From positions 1 through 64,000 of the forward strand of contig JABSSL010000084.1 in assembly GCA_013214355.1 (NCBI GenBank): a stretch of DNA of 64,000 nt, read 5' to 3'. The position numbers and the translations under genes were made by a program. Under the pieces are notes generated by a model that was not told where the DNA came from, did not search any database, and saw only the letters and a program-made list of their open reading frames with translations. This DNA is from Saprospiraceae bacterium. Lineage in GTDB: Bacteria > Bacteroidota > Bacteroidia > Chitinophagales > Saprospiraceae. Shown here one piece after another: positions 6,979 through 16,600 of this stretch (positions within the stretch are counted from its first letter, which is position 1; every line of letters starts with the position of its first letter).

Positions 6979-9897
6979 TTAGCGTTCTGGTTGATCGAAG
7001 GTAGCTAAGGTAGGATTGGGTATGGTTCTACGCCAAATGGTATAGAAACTGCGTCGATATAGTTTATCGCCACTGTCTTGAACATAGGCATCAAAGTTCA
7101 TTTTCCATAGACCCTCCGGTTGGTAAGGTCGTACACTTTCATCTCCTACCTTTCGGTTTAATAAACCACTAGCTGCCAAGGCATTGTCCCGCATCATCTC
7201 ACTTGTTAGTCGAATGCTGGGCCCTCTAGCCAAGCAAACATTTTCTTTATCTGTGTCCAGTAGCTCAGGGCTAGCATAAGAATCCTGTTTGTAGGTTTCA
7301 GAGGTGACAATCAAACGCTGCAAGGCTTTTACATCCCAACCTGATTCAACAAAGGTGACCGCTAGCCAATCCAATAGTTCCGGGTGGCTCGGCAGCTCTC
7401 CCTGATTCCCAAAATCTTCCACCGTTTTTACCAATCCTCGCCCGAAGTAGTTTTGCCAATAGCGGTTAACTGCTACGCGAGCGGTGAGGAGATGATCTGG
7501 GTGGACAAGCCATTGGGCCAAGCCTAGGCGATTCCTGGGCAGGTCGTCCGGCATAGTCAAGACGCTAGCTGGAGTATTGGGGGAGACTTGCTCGCCATAG
7601 TCGTCATAGACTCCTCGATTTAGAATAAAGGTCGGACGAGCTTTTTCCATTTCTTCCATCACCATTACCTCTTGTATTTTTTCCATAGAGTCAGCATACA
7701 TCGTTCGCAACCTTTCTAAATCGGAAAGGGTAGATTGATAGGTGGAAGAATGGTGTTTGAGATAGTATTGAGTGAGTATTTGCTGTTGTCTTGGGTGGAG
7801 CTGGGAAGCTGGTACATCAGCCAGCTGATTCTGCCCGACAACTTGTTGAACCTCTAGGGCGGCCAGTTCCCGATCATAAACTAGAATTTCATCTATCTTC
7901 GCACCCTTTAGGCCCTTTCCTCGCCAACGTCCTGCTATCTTGATGTTAGGCTCAATAGGTTTCGGGTAGATGATATCCACCAACTTATTGAAGATGATAT
8001 CTTTATATAAATTGTCCTTGATAACTTGCGTGGGCAGCTCCTCGCCATTTAGATAGAGTTTGGTTCCTGCTGCCGTACTTGAACCATCATAAGTGACCAT
8101 CAACTGTACCCATTGCGCTCTGGGTACATCGACCTGAGTTTTCTCGATGATCGCATTTTCCGGATAGGTCCTCGCCATGACCCATTCTAACTTCCCGTCA
8201 TTTAGGTAGAGATGAAATCCACGATAGGAATGCAGGGTGGTACCCTTATTTTTATGAAAAATCACCCCTTCTTCCAAGTCTTTGGGTAAGTACACCCAAA
8301 TGCCAATCGAAAAAGCATCTGTACGTCTGAAGATTCCTATCCCTTTTAGGTCTAGCCAAGCATCCCCATCCGTTTGCAAGCCTTGTCCCCGGTGGCCCGT
8401 TACCAACTGCGGAACTTCCTGCTTGGAGAATTCTCGTTCCATACTAGCCTGCTGCTGAGGATTCACCGCATTCCTTATTGGTAATCTTTCTAAGGGGTAA
8501 TGTCCGATTAAACCTCGTTTAGGATGCCGATTGGACAATTTTCGATATTGTTCTCGCTGCATCCACTGGGCGATGGCCACTTGTTCAGACTTAGAAATCT
8601 GTTCCATTTCAGAAATTTTAGTCTGAATCTGGATCTCTTGCTGGGTTAGCCAATTTTCCTGTTGCTCAGTAGGCAGTAGGAGGGTAGGGACGGGAGTACC
8701 TTTATCCCAGGAAATTTGGCCAGTCTCATTGATGTTATTGAAGAAGCTGTAAAGTTCAAAGTATTCCTTTTGTGAAATCGGGTCATATTTATGATCATGA
8801 CACTTCGCACAGGATAGCGTTAAGCCCATCAGGCCATCTCCCAGTACGGCCACTCGATCTGAGACATTTTCTACCCTGAATTCCTCTCCAAAAATACCGT
8901 CTTCCATGTTTTGGGGGTGCAGCCGATTAAAGCCAGTAGCTAGAATCTGTTCTCTGCTGGCATTGGGCAGAAGATCTCCTGCTAACTGCCAGCTTAAGAA
9001 CTGATCGTATGGCATATTCTCATTGAAGGACTCTATCACCCAATCTCTCCAAGGACTCATATCCCGATACCGATCCACCTGATAACCGTAGGTATCGGAA
9101 TAACGGGCCAGATCCATCCAATCCGTCGCAATCTTTTCTCCGTAGTGGATAGAAGACAACAGTCTATCCACCTGCTTTTCGTAGGCATCCTCCGAATTAT
9201 CGGCAAGAAAATCTTGTATTTCCTGTAGACTTGGTGGCAAGCCAGTCAAATCAAAGCTCAGTCTTCTTAAAAGCAGGGATTTTTCTGCTTGGGGAGCGGG
9301 AGCTAGCTCCAAGAGTTCAAGTTTCTTTCGCACAAACTTATCGATGGGATTGGCTAGTTTCTCCCCAGACTTAAGCTTTGGAATCTTCGGTTGCTCTGGT
9401 TTAATAAAGGCCCAATGTGGCTTGTATGCTGCGCCTTCTTTAATCCAACGAATTAGCATTGCCTTTTCATAGTCTGACAATTCAAGCTTGAATTCTGCGG
9501 GTGGCATCATCACATCAGGAGAGTCGGAAATAATGCGATGAAATACTTCTGATCCTTTCAGATTTTTTGGTACGATAGCAAACTTTCCTGGTGACTCTGG
9601 TAGTTCAGCAAAAGCTGCTGCTGCCTCATCGAGCCGCAGGCCAGCCTTCTGGTTGGCCTTATCAGGACCATGGCAGGCATAGCATTTGTCGGATAAAATG
9701 GGTTTTACGTGAATGTTGAAGTCAATTTCCTTGGGGAGTTCCTTGCTAGCAGCAGCTATCGGTTTTGGAAGATCAGCGCTGCAAGCGATCTGAACCATTA
9801 GTAGGCCGAGCAGCATAGCTTTGGGTAAAAGTCGAGCTTCAAATGGCATGAAAGAAGGATTTTGCTGTTCTGCTAGATTGTATATGCTAACTTGCAT
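6979..9897 (-). CDS. PSCyt1 / DUF1549-DUF1553 cytochrome, truncated by TAA
   Basis: Surface lipoprotein of the planctomycete cytochrome family. Order: signal with lipobox (VQIAC, Cys39), a haem c site C72-Y-A-C-H76, DUF1549, a second CxxCH (LSCAKCHDHKYDP), a central LamG/concanavalin-like domain (DAFSIGIWVYLP ... KLYLNGEEL) and the start of DUF1553. The protein stops at FDQPER, about 123 residues short of the family end, at an in-frame TAA. M17 (9849) is an equally plausible start and gives a more normal signal peptide. DUF1501 lies downstream on the same strand. Electron transfer during extracellular degradation is the usual guess for the family. Confidence 0.8.
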   Translation of the reverse strand: MQVSIYNLAEQQNPSFMPFEARLLPKAMLLGLLMVQIACSADLPKPIAAASKELPKEIDFNIHVKPILSDKCYACHGPDKANQKAGLRLDEAAAAFAELPESPGKFAIVPKNLKGSEVFHRIISDSPDVMMPPAEFKLELSDYEKAMLIRWIKEGAAYKPHWAFIKPEQPKIPKLKSGEKLANPIDKFVRKKLELLELAPAPQAEKSLLLRRLSFDLTGLPPSLQEIQDFLADNSEDAYEKQVDRLLSSIHYGEKIATDWMDLARYSDTYGYQVDRYRDMSPWRDWVIESFNENMPYDQFLSWQLAGDLLPNASREQILATGFNRLHPQNMEDGIFGEEFRVENVSDRVAVLGDGLMGLTLSCAKCHDHKYDPISQKEYFELYSFFNNINETGQISWDKGTPVPTLLLPTEQQENWLTQQEIQIQTKISEMEQISKSEQVAIAQWMQREQYRKLSNRHPKRGLIGHYPLERLPIRNAVNPQQQASMEREFSKQEVPQLVTGHRGQGLQTDGDAWLDLKGIGIFRRTDAFSIGIWVYLPKDLEEGVIFHKNKGTTLHSYRGFHLYLNDGKLEWVMARTYPENAIIEKTQVDVPRAQWVQLMVTYDGSSTAAGTKLYLNGEELPTQVIKDNLYKDIIFNKLVDIIYPKPIEPNIKIAGRWRGKGLKGAKIDEILVYDRELAALEVQQVVGQNQLADVPASQLHPRQQQILTQYYLKHHSSTYQSTLSDLERLRTMYADSMEKIQEVMVMEEMEKARPTFILNRGVYDDYGEQVSPNTPASVLTMPDDLPRNRLGLAQWLVHPDHLLTARVAVNRYWQNYFGRGLVKTVEDFGNQGELPSHPELLDWLAVTFVESGWDVKALQRLIVTSETYKQDSYASPELLDTDKENVCLARGPSIRLTSEMMRDNALAASGLLNRKVGDESVRPYQPEGLWKMNFDAYVQDSGDKLYRRSFYTIWRRTIPNPTLATFDQPER

Positions 9898-10056
9898 AAC
9901 TGCCGTAATATCATCGGTAGACTTTACTAAGCTCTGATTTATTCTGTAAAATTTTAGAAAATCAATATGAACAAAAACTGGACAGGGGGCACTTCCCCTG
10001 CGTATCTAATTTTCTAATTACAAAACGTACAGAATACTTCAAGGCAATTGATCTTG

Positions 10057-10064
10057 TACCTTTG
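10057..10064 (+). promoter_or_regulatory. Probable -7 box TACCTTTG
   Basis: A perfect match to the Bacteroidota -7 consensus TAnnTTTG, 18 bp before the ATG at 10083. No clear -33 TTG lies at the right distance. Confidence 0.4.
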
Positions 10065-10082
10065 AATACACATAACTGATAT

Positions 10083-10454
10083 ATGGAAGAAGGATTAATT
10101 ACTCACTATTCTGTCGTTTTAGCTTCCAACAATGTTTCGGAATCTATAGAGTTCTATTGCTTCAAATTGGGCTTTGATTTAGTAAGCTCCTACGGTAACC
10201 CACCTTATTATGCCGAGATTAGAAGGGATAGTACACAGCATCTGATGTTGCTGGATCAACGATCTGCCGGCTCACCGACTGGACATGTGTCTCTTGCCTT
10301 TTATTCCTCTGATATAGATACACTATACGAAGAGTTCCTGGCTAAGGATGTTGTCATCAAAGAAACCTTAGAAAATAAAGCCTACGGCATGCGAGAGTTT
10401 CAAATTGAAGATCCCGATGGGTATCTCATCATCTTTCGTCAGAAGGTAAGGTAG
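10083..10454 (+). CDS. VOC (glyoxalase/bleomycin-resistance-like) protein
   Basis: Single-module vicinal-oxygen-chelate protein of 123 residues. The paired beta-alpha-beta-beta-beta units are recognisable: YSVVLASNNVSESIEFYCFKLGF at the N-terminus and FQIEDPDGYLIIFRQ at the C-terminus. Metal-ligand candidates are H9 (ITHYSVV), and H80 and E117-like positions, but these are approximate. Reaction unknown; family members include isomerases, dioxygenases and drug-binding proteins. It stands alone, and its stop is 5 bp from the convergent PAP2 gene. Confidence 0.8.
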   Translation: MEEGLITHYSVVLASNNVSESIEFYCFKLGFDLVSSYGNPPYYAEIRRDSTQHLMLLDQRSAGSPTGHVSLAFYSSDIDTLYEEFLAKDVVIKETLENKAYGMREFQIEDPDGYLIIFRQKVR

Positions 10455-10459
10455 GTCGT

Positions 10460-11197
10460 CTATAGTTTATGTATTTCGGGGATCAAAAATCCAATCGCGC
10501 CACCTACCAAGAAGCCGGTCAACACATCAGTGAAGTAATGCTTACCTGCCTTTACCCGGAGCAGGCCAGTTGTAGCCGGGATCAAAAGAGCCGTGGTCCA
10601 AACCGTTGACCTATATGGACTACCAGGATTATAGTCCTCAAATAGCTTAGCAGAAAGGACGTACATGGCTGTGACTGAGGAGGTGTGGCCGGAGAAAAAG
10701 GACATTCTTGATTTTTTAGAAAGCTTCTTCTTCGCTTCCGTAAATTCATTGTATAGGTAGGGCCTTTTGCGCCGTACCAAGACCTTAGTGAAATTTGTAA
10801 CCGCCGTATTAACCAATATGGTTTCCAGTAAAAGTACCGAGCTTCTTCCAATCCCATCCGTAGGTCCAGTCAACACTACCGAAAGGGGAGGGGCAAGGGA
10901 AGAATATAGCAACCCATCACTCCATTTTTTAGCTTTCAGCGATCGATTAAAGGTAGCTGGTCGATCTATGGCCCAAATATCATCTCTATTCAATTGACTA
11001 AGCTCCTCGTAGGAGAGGGGTTGTACCTTTTTATACTTCAGCTCTGCAAAAGTCAGAAGGCTAATTGAGGCACCAAAAATGATGCTCTCCTTTGTAGCAT
11101 CCAGTTGATATGGGTAGGTAAACTGGGCTTTGAGCTGGGCAGTAGGTATGATTAGGATCAGAAGTATGAAAAAGTGAAAAAGCGCTCTGCGAATCAT
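10460..11197 (-). CDS. PAP2-family phosphatase
   Basis: Membrane phosphatidic-acid-phosphatase type 2 superfamily protein with a cleavable signal and several helices. The three catalytic stretches are present: K-x6-RP (KVLVRRKRP), SGH (FFSGHTSSV, with Phe before Ser instead of the usual Pro) and R-x5-H-x3-D (RVKAGKHYFTDV). It probably dephosphorylates a lipid phosphate such as undecaprenyl diphosphate or phosphatidate on the periplasmic side. Typical length. No operon partner. Confidence 0.85.
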   Translation of the reverse strand: MIRRALFHFFILLILIIPTAQLKAQFTYPYQLDATKESIIFGASISLLTFAELKYKKVQPLSYEELSQLNRDDIWAIDRPATFNRSLKAKKWSDGLLYSSLAPPLSVVLTGPTDGIGRSSVLLLETILVNTAVTNFTKVLVRRKRPYLYNEFTEAKKKLSKKSRMSFFSGHTSSVTAMYVLSAKLFEDYNPGSPYRSTVWTTALLIPATTGLLRVKAGKHYFTDVLTGFLVGGAIGFLIPEIHKL

Positions 11198-11624
11198 TTA
11201 CGATAACTAAGTAGTGGTTAATAATAGATCATATGTGCAGGAAGAGGAGGCAAGGTTGGAGGGAATTAAGAACGTGTTTGATCAAACCTCAATTACCTCA
11301 ATTAGAGCGGGCAGCATTCTTCCTGTTTCTTTATCCCCTAAAGGTATAACAATCCTTTGCATCGTAAATGTCGCAATAGATTTACGGAAAACATAAATTG
11401 TTGATACATTTTAGAGCGGGCAGGATAGGGACTTCTGGAGAATCCTTACTCTTATTGGGTTTCCATAGTGAGTTACTCCCGACTTCTACAAGTCGGAAAA
11501 ACTATACATTAGGTTGATTCGTATTGATGAGCTATTAGGTACCCGGAAAGAGGAGAAGGTCCGAGAGAATCGATTTGTTTTCTCCTATCTTACCGGGTTC
11601 GGATTTGAGCGCTGTCTTCCTAGG
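11198..11624. other. Intergenic, with a 13-bp direct repeat
   Basis: No gene seen. TTAGAGCGGGCAG occurs at 11302-11314 and again at 11411-11423. It should hold the promoter of the PAP2 gene. Nothing else is recognisable. Confidence 0.45.
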
Positions 11625-11948
11625 TCATGGCCGAAAATGACTAGGAGGTTTTCCAAATTCTTCTTTAAACACCTGAGTAAAGTGACTACTGTTTCCATAG
11701 CCCACTGCGTAGCCCACCTCAGCAATATTCTTATTACTATGGAGTAATAGTTCCATAGCCTTAGCCATCTTAATTCCCCTGATAACTTTGGTGGTAGACT
11801 TGCCTGTAAGCGTCCGGAGCTTTCGGTGTAGCTGTGAGCGACTTAAAAATAAGGCTTGGCAAAGTTCCGTAGTGCCAAATCCTTCTCGCTCCATGTTTCG
11901 GTTAACGACAACAATGACTTTTTGTAAAAAACGATCTTTCTTTTCCAT
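11625..11948 (-). CDS. Orphan AraC-type DNA-binding domain
   Basis: 107 residues made almost only of an AraC/XylS double helix-turn-helix (LCQALFLSRSQLHRKLRTLTG and NIAEVGYAVGYGNSSHFTQVFKEEFG). The sequence is closest in style to the C-terminal modules of the hybrid sensors at 47051 and 51061 (LSRSQLHRKLK..TGK). There is no sensor or receiver part, and a TAA lies in frame four codons before the ATG. It may be a free-standing regulator or the surviving tail of a decayed hybrid sensor gene. Confidence 0.7.
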   Translation of the reverse strand: MEKKDRFLQKVIVVVNRNMEREGFGTTELCQALFLSRSQLHRKLRTLTGKSTTKVIRGIKMAKAMELLLHSNKNIAEVGYAVGYGNSSHFTQVFKEEFGKPPSHFRP

Positions 11949-12016
11949 GTTTGCTGGTTATTTGCTCGGCGATCAACTCGCCAGAACGTCTTGATGCTTA
12001 GCTGTAGATGCGGTAG

Positions 12017-13357
12017 TTATCCCCCCTTTACCAACTTCTTAAATAGGATCCCAAGATGGGTTGTAACCCGCAAGAAGTACACTCCTGGGGCAATATTATT
12101 CCTGGTTGAGATGGTTATCCGTTCCTGTTGCGTTTGAAGCGGATTCAAGGTAATAGCCTGCCCAGCTGCATTGAACAGGCTGATATCTTCTATCGACAAA
12201 TTTTGCAGTTCAAGGTTGATAGATGTTTGAAAGGGGTTGGGAAAAACAGTGACCTTCTGAACAAGTTCATTGGCATGACTCGAGCTTAGAAAATCAGAGT
12301 TAAACTGATAGATATCCGGAGTATTACCATCATCGTTACCATCCGCCATCCATCCCACTTCGCTGCTTAAAAAAGTTATGGCCGCTGCGGAAATGGTATC
12401 AGGGGAGATCACCCAGGTATCCCCAAAATCATAGGTGAAGGCAGTCTGAGGTGGGTCTTCATAAGAAACACCCGCAAATGTATGCGCAGTTCCTGGCAGA
12501 TGTGTTATCTCCAGTAAACCCAACTCATTGGGGACCGCTAGTTGATGCCAGGTATCTCCTCCATCCATGGTTCGAATTACCTGCCGAACGCTATCCTGAT
12601 CAATGTAAACACCAAGGCCATTCTTAGAATCGGCAAAGGCAAGAGAATAAACTTGTACCTCTCCTAGGCCAAAAGAGCGCTCTGTCCAGCTCCTTCCGCG
12701 ATCAGCACTCCTGAGTAACCTTCCTTTCGTCGTACCGAACCAGATAGTATCTCCAACCACGGGAAAGGAGTTGGCTATGGTCGAGATAAAAATAAAATAT
12801 TCGTCTTCTTCCGGGTTCAGACTTTCAAAGGCAGGAACAAATTGCCAAAACTGCCCACCGTCAAACGTATAAGCAATCCTGGGCCAATTGATACAGACCG
12901 CCACCTGCTCATCAAAAAAATGTAGCGCACCACCACCAGCAGGATGATTGAACTTTTCTTGCCAGGTATGGCCACCGTCCGTCGTTTTGAACAGTCCCCT
13001 CCCGCCAGCAGCTCCCAGGTTTTGAGAAGTTAGCCAAGCAGTCGTATCATCTATCCCGACGATTTTCCAACACAATCGTCCCCTGGCCTCCTCCACATCA
13101 TGTACTTCCCAGGATTCTCCCCCATCAGTGGATCTCAAAACCTTAGAAACGTGGTCTGGTGGTACAGGGGGGCCAACACTCCAATTCACGGCGACCGCCC
13201 AAATCACATCTTCATTCACCGCTGATATAGTAGAAACTCCAAATGAGTCGGGTAATACGTTAACCAATGGCAACCAAGTTTCTTGAGCATGGCTTAATTG
13301 AACATTAGTCAAAATAGCTAGTACGGGTAATAGGAGAATGGTTCTCATAATAAACAT
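12017..13357 (-). CDS. Ycf48-like / BNR propeller protein with T9SS tail
   Basis: Secreted protein with a signal peptide (RTILLLPVLAILTNVQLSHAQ) and several Asp-box/BNR-type repeats (STDGGESWEVHD, TTDGGHTWQEKF, SADRGRSWTER, TMDGGDTWHQL, TYDFGDTWVIS). These build a beta-propeller like photosystem assembly factor Ycf48 or sortilin/sialidase propellers. The last ~75 residues (VFPNPFQTSINLELQ ... GVYFLRVTTHLGILFKKLVK) form a type IX secretion sorting domain, so the protein should be exported to the cell surface. Function unknown; an adhesive or binding role is likely. It lies just downstream of a hybrid sensor on the same strand. M4 (13348) is an alternative start. Confidence 0.82.
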   Translation of the reverse strand: MFIMRTILLLPVLAILTNVQLSHAQETWLPLVNVLPDSFGVSTISAVNEDVIWAVAVNWSVGPPVPPDHVSKVLRSTDGGESWEVHDVEEARGRLCWKIVGIDDTTAWLTSQNLGAAGGRGLFKTTDGGHTWQEKFNHPAGGGALHFFDEQVAVCINWPRIAYTFDGGQFWQFVPAFESLNPEEDEYFIFISTIANSFPVVGDTIWFGTTKGRLLRSADRGRSWTERSFGLGEVQVYSLAFADSKNGLGVYIDQDSVRQVIRTMDGGDTWHQLAVPNELGLLEITHLPGTAHTFAGVSYEDPPQTAFTYDFGDTWVISPDTISAAAITFLSSEVGWMADGNDDGNTPDIYQFNSDFLSSSHANELVQKVTVFPNPFQTSINLELQNLSIEDISLFNAAGQAITLNPLQTQQERITISTRNNIAPGVYFLRVTTHLGILFKKLVKGG

Positions 13358-13658
13358 TAGAGGTTTTAAAAAATTGGAAGAGCGTTAGAGCACAAGTAGG
13401 TCGCTCAAGGTGTTTATAGGTCGCGGACTCTAAGTAAAGAGTATCAGCTATGCCTAAGTATTAACCGTTTGATTTTGGATTATTTATAGAGCGACAATCA
13501 CTAAGTCATGGGATTGACTCAAGGCGTTAAACTTTCAGTTATTTGTACTATAGAGTGGACTAATGAGCTTTAAATCTACAGCAGAATAGGATTTTATATT
13601 TGCACGAATCTATCAGGACCTTGCCTAAATCTTTCAAAATAGTTCAACATAGAATCTT
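13358..13658. other. Intergenic region upstream of the propeller gene
   Basis: No gene. A short motif, TAGGTCGC, occurs near 13397 and 13417, with a related inverted form (GAGCGAC) near 13489. These could be binding sites for the adjacent hybrid sensor regulator, but the match is short. Confidence 0.35.
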
Positions 13659-16600
13659 TCAGGCTAGATTTTCTTTTCGGTAAGCCGTCGGGCTTAGCCC
13701 CATAGCCTTGCGGAACTCCCGACTGAAATGTGCATTGGAGGCAAAGCCAACTTCCAGTGCTATGCTGGTAATTTTACGATTAGGTTGCTCAAGCAGTAGA
13801 TATGAAGCTCGGTGTATCCGGATATGCCGAATGTATTCCTTGATGGTCATTCCAGTGACTCCCTTAACTTTCCGCAAACAGGTAGGATAACTCATGAATA
13901 GTTGTTCGCTCAGTTTTTCAGCCGTGAAGGTCGGATCTGACAAACTAGCTTCCACCTGCTGCACGAGTGAGCTAAAAAATCCGTGATCTACCGTAGAATG
14001 AGGCGGGTCAACGGTGGGGACATCCTTAGTGTGTTTGAAAAAGGGTCCGGAGGTATAAAATTGTTTAAGCCGCTCTCGGTTCTGCAGCAGTTTGCGAATC
14101 CAAATTTTTAGCTCTTTCTCCACCACCGGCTTGGAGAGGTAAATGTCTGCACCGTATTCTATACCTTCTAGTCGAGAATCCATATCTGCCTTAGCGGTCA
14201 GCAGTATGATTGGGATATGGCAAGTCGAGACATCCTCCTTGAGGGTCCTGCAAAACTGAAAGCCATCCATTTCTGGCATCATGACATCACAAATAATAAG
14301 ATCAGGCATTTCCTTATGAACGAAGTCCAAGCCTTCCTTACCGTGCTTGGCCGTAGTCAATGCATAATGATCCTGCAAAAGAAGTTGGAAGTAGGCAAGG
14401 ACGTCTTTATTGTCGTCGATTAATAATAGTTGGGGCCGATTCAGTTCTTGTTCTTGCTGGGATAAGCTTGTTTCTTTTTTAGACTCAAGCACGTTTGATA
14501 TTAAGTTATCTGATAATTTTTGATCTTTCTCCTTCCACTCAAAAGGGATAGTGCTTTCCCGTTTAATAGGCAGCACTACAAAGAATTCACTTCCCTTCTC
14601 GACTTGGCTTTTAACGCCGATCTGCCCACCTAGCAGGTTTACCAATTCCTTGCTCAGTGTTAGGCCAATACCCGATCCTTCACCGGCTTTGGTGCTTGAG
14701 TTATCCACTTGGTAAAAACGACTGAAAACCTTATCCAATTGATCAGGTGCTATTCCAATGCCCGTATCAGTGACCTTAATACGCAAATAGGAAGTCGCAT
14801 GCTTATTCTTCGATAACAAGCGGTTGTCCCCGCCCTGATTCCTTTCGTGTTCCACATCCACCGACAGCAACACACTACCTCCTGGAGCTGTGAATTTCAG
14901 AGCATTAGACAATAAATTACTGACAATCTGCCGCAACTTCTCCGAATCAAAATCCATCAAAATATCTGCTGTGTCCGCCTGAAACTCCCAGCTAATTCCC
15001 TTGGAAGTTGCCAAGGAACGGAAAGACGCATACAGATAGTTCAGAAATTGCACTACATCCCCATGGACCATGTACAGCCCCAATTTTCCGTCTTCCAATT
15101 TGGTAAGGTCAAGCATCTGGTTAACCAAATCCAATAATTGCTCGCCATTCCGATGGATCCGATCTAGTTCAAGTCTATTATCATAGTTAACTTTCTGCTT
15201 CAATTGGGTAGTGGTTCCGTTGATGATGGTCAAGGGAGTTCGAAACTCATGTGTAATATTGGTGTATAGTCGGGTTTTGACCTTATCCAGTCCCTTCAAC
15301 CTAAGTGTCTCTGCTTTTGCCAATTGTTTTCGCAACTGGAAACCCCATACGGCCATTAGAAGGGCAATAGAGAATAGGCCATATAAGCAATAGGCCCACC
15401 AAGTAAGGTACCATGGAGGTAGAATTCTAAGTGTGATCTTTAGATCTTCAGTATCAGCGCTCCATCGTTCTCCATCCAAGGAAGCTTTGACCTGGAAAGT
15501 GTAAGTACCAGGAGATAATTTGGGATAGGGAATTTCCCTAGTTTGGAAATCAGCTTCCCTCCATTCGTCCTCAAATGGACGTAAACGATACTTGTACCGA
15601 ATTTGATCAGGTTGTAGGAAGTATAAAGCCGAAAACTCCAGCGAAAAGGCATTTTCGTTATAGGGCAGCTCAATCTGCTCAATTAATTCATAAGCTTTAT
15701 CCAGCCTGCGAGGCTTATTAAATACTTTGAAATTTGTTAAATGAACCGGCAAAGGAAAGGTATCCCTTTTGAATTCGATATCCTCCGGGTAGAAGGAATA
15801 GAGGCCGTTTCTACCGCCAAAGCTGACTCGCCCACTTGCTCCCAAACTGACACTAGTGCTATTGAATAAGTCTATATCATGTTGTCCGTCAAAACAAGCG
15901 TATTGTTGCCCATCAAATTTGCAGATTTTTGTGGGGCCTGTAAACCATATATTTCCTTGAAGATCTGGGGTGATGCTCCGTACACTAGGAACTGGTAAGC
16001 CCTCTTTTTCCGTAATTAGTTGGAAGGTTTTCGTGCTGGCATCGACCTGAATCAAACCAATGGTAGTACCAATCCAGATCCGATTACCAGAGAGCGCCTT
16101 GACCTGTCCTGTTCGAAAATGTGGGATGCTTGGATTAATCGGTAATTCAGAAATATTTGAAAACCTTTCACTATCGTAGTCAAAGCAAAGGATCTGCCGT
16201 TTGCCTCCCTTCATCCGCGTAAACCAAAAGTTATAATCTTCTGACTGCTCCAGAGATCCCATGCCACTGTCTTCAAATTCTGGCAGATCATCCTGCAAGC
16301 GGAACCATTTTCGCTTAAAGGTAAACCGGTCTACTCGGCATAGCCCAAATTTTGAAGTAAACCATAGATACTGTCCATTCTTTTGATCAGATAAAATGGT
16401 ATGTGTATAGGCTTGCTTCAACGAATCACCTAAGTCTATGGATTCAAATCTCCTAGTCCCCTTCCTGAACCGAAAAAGTCCATTGGTCAAAGTGATCACC
16501 CAAACGTCTCCATCCGGATCCACGCAAAAATCCTTGATCTCTTCCCCTATTGAACTCGGTTCAGGCCTAAGCAAGACATCCAGGTCCCTACCCGGTCCTG

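Noticed and set aside
6979-6981. Recoding of the stop as selenocysteine or pyrrolysine
   Set aside because: The codon is TAA, which is used for neither.
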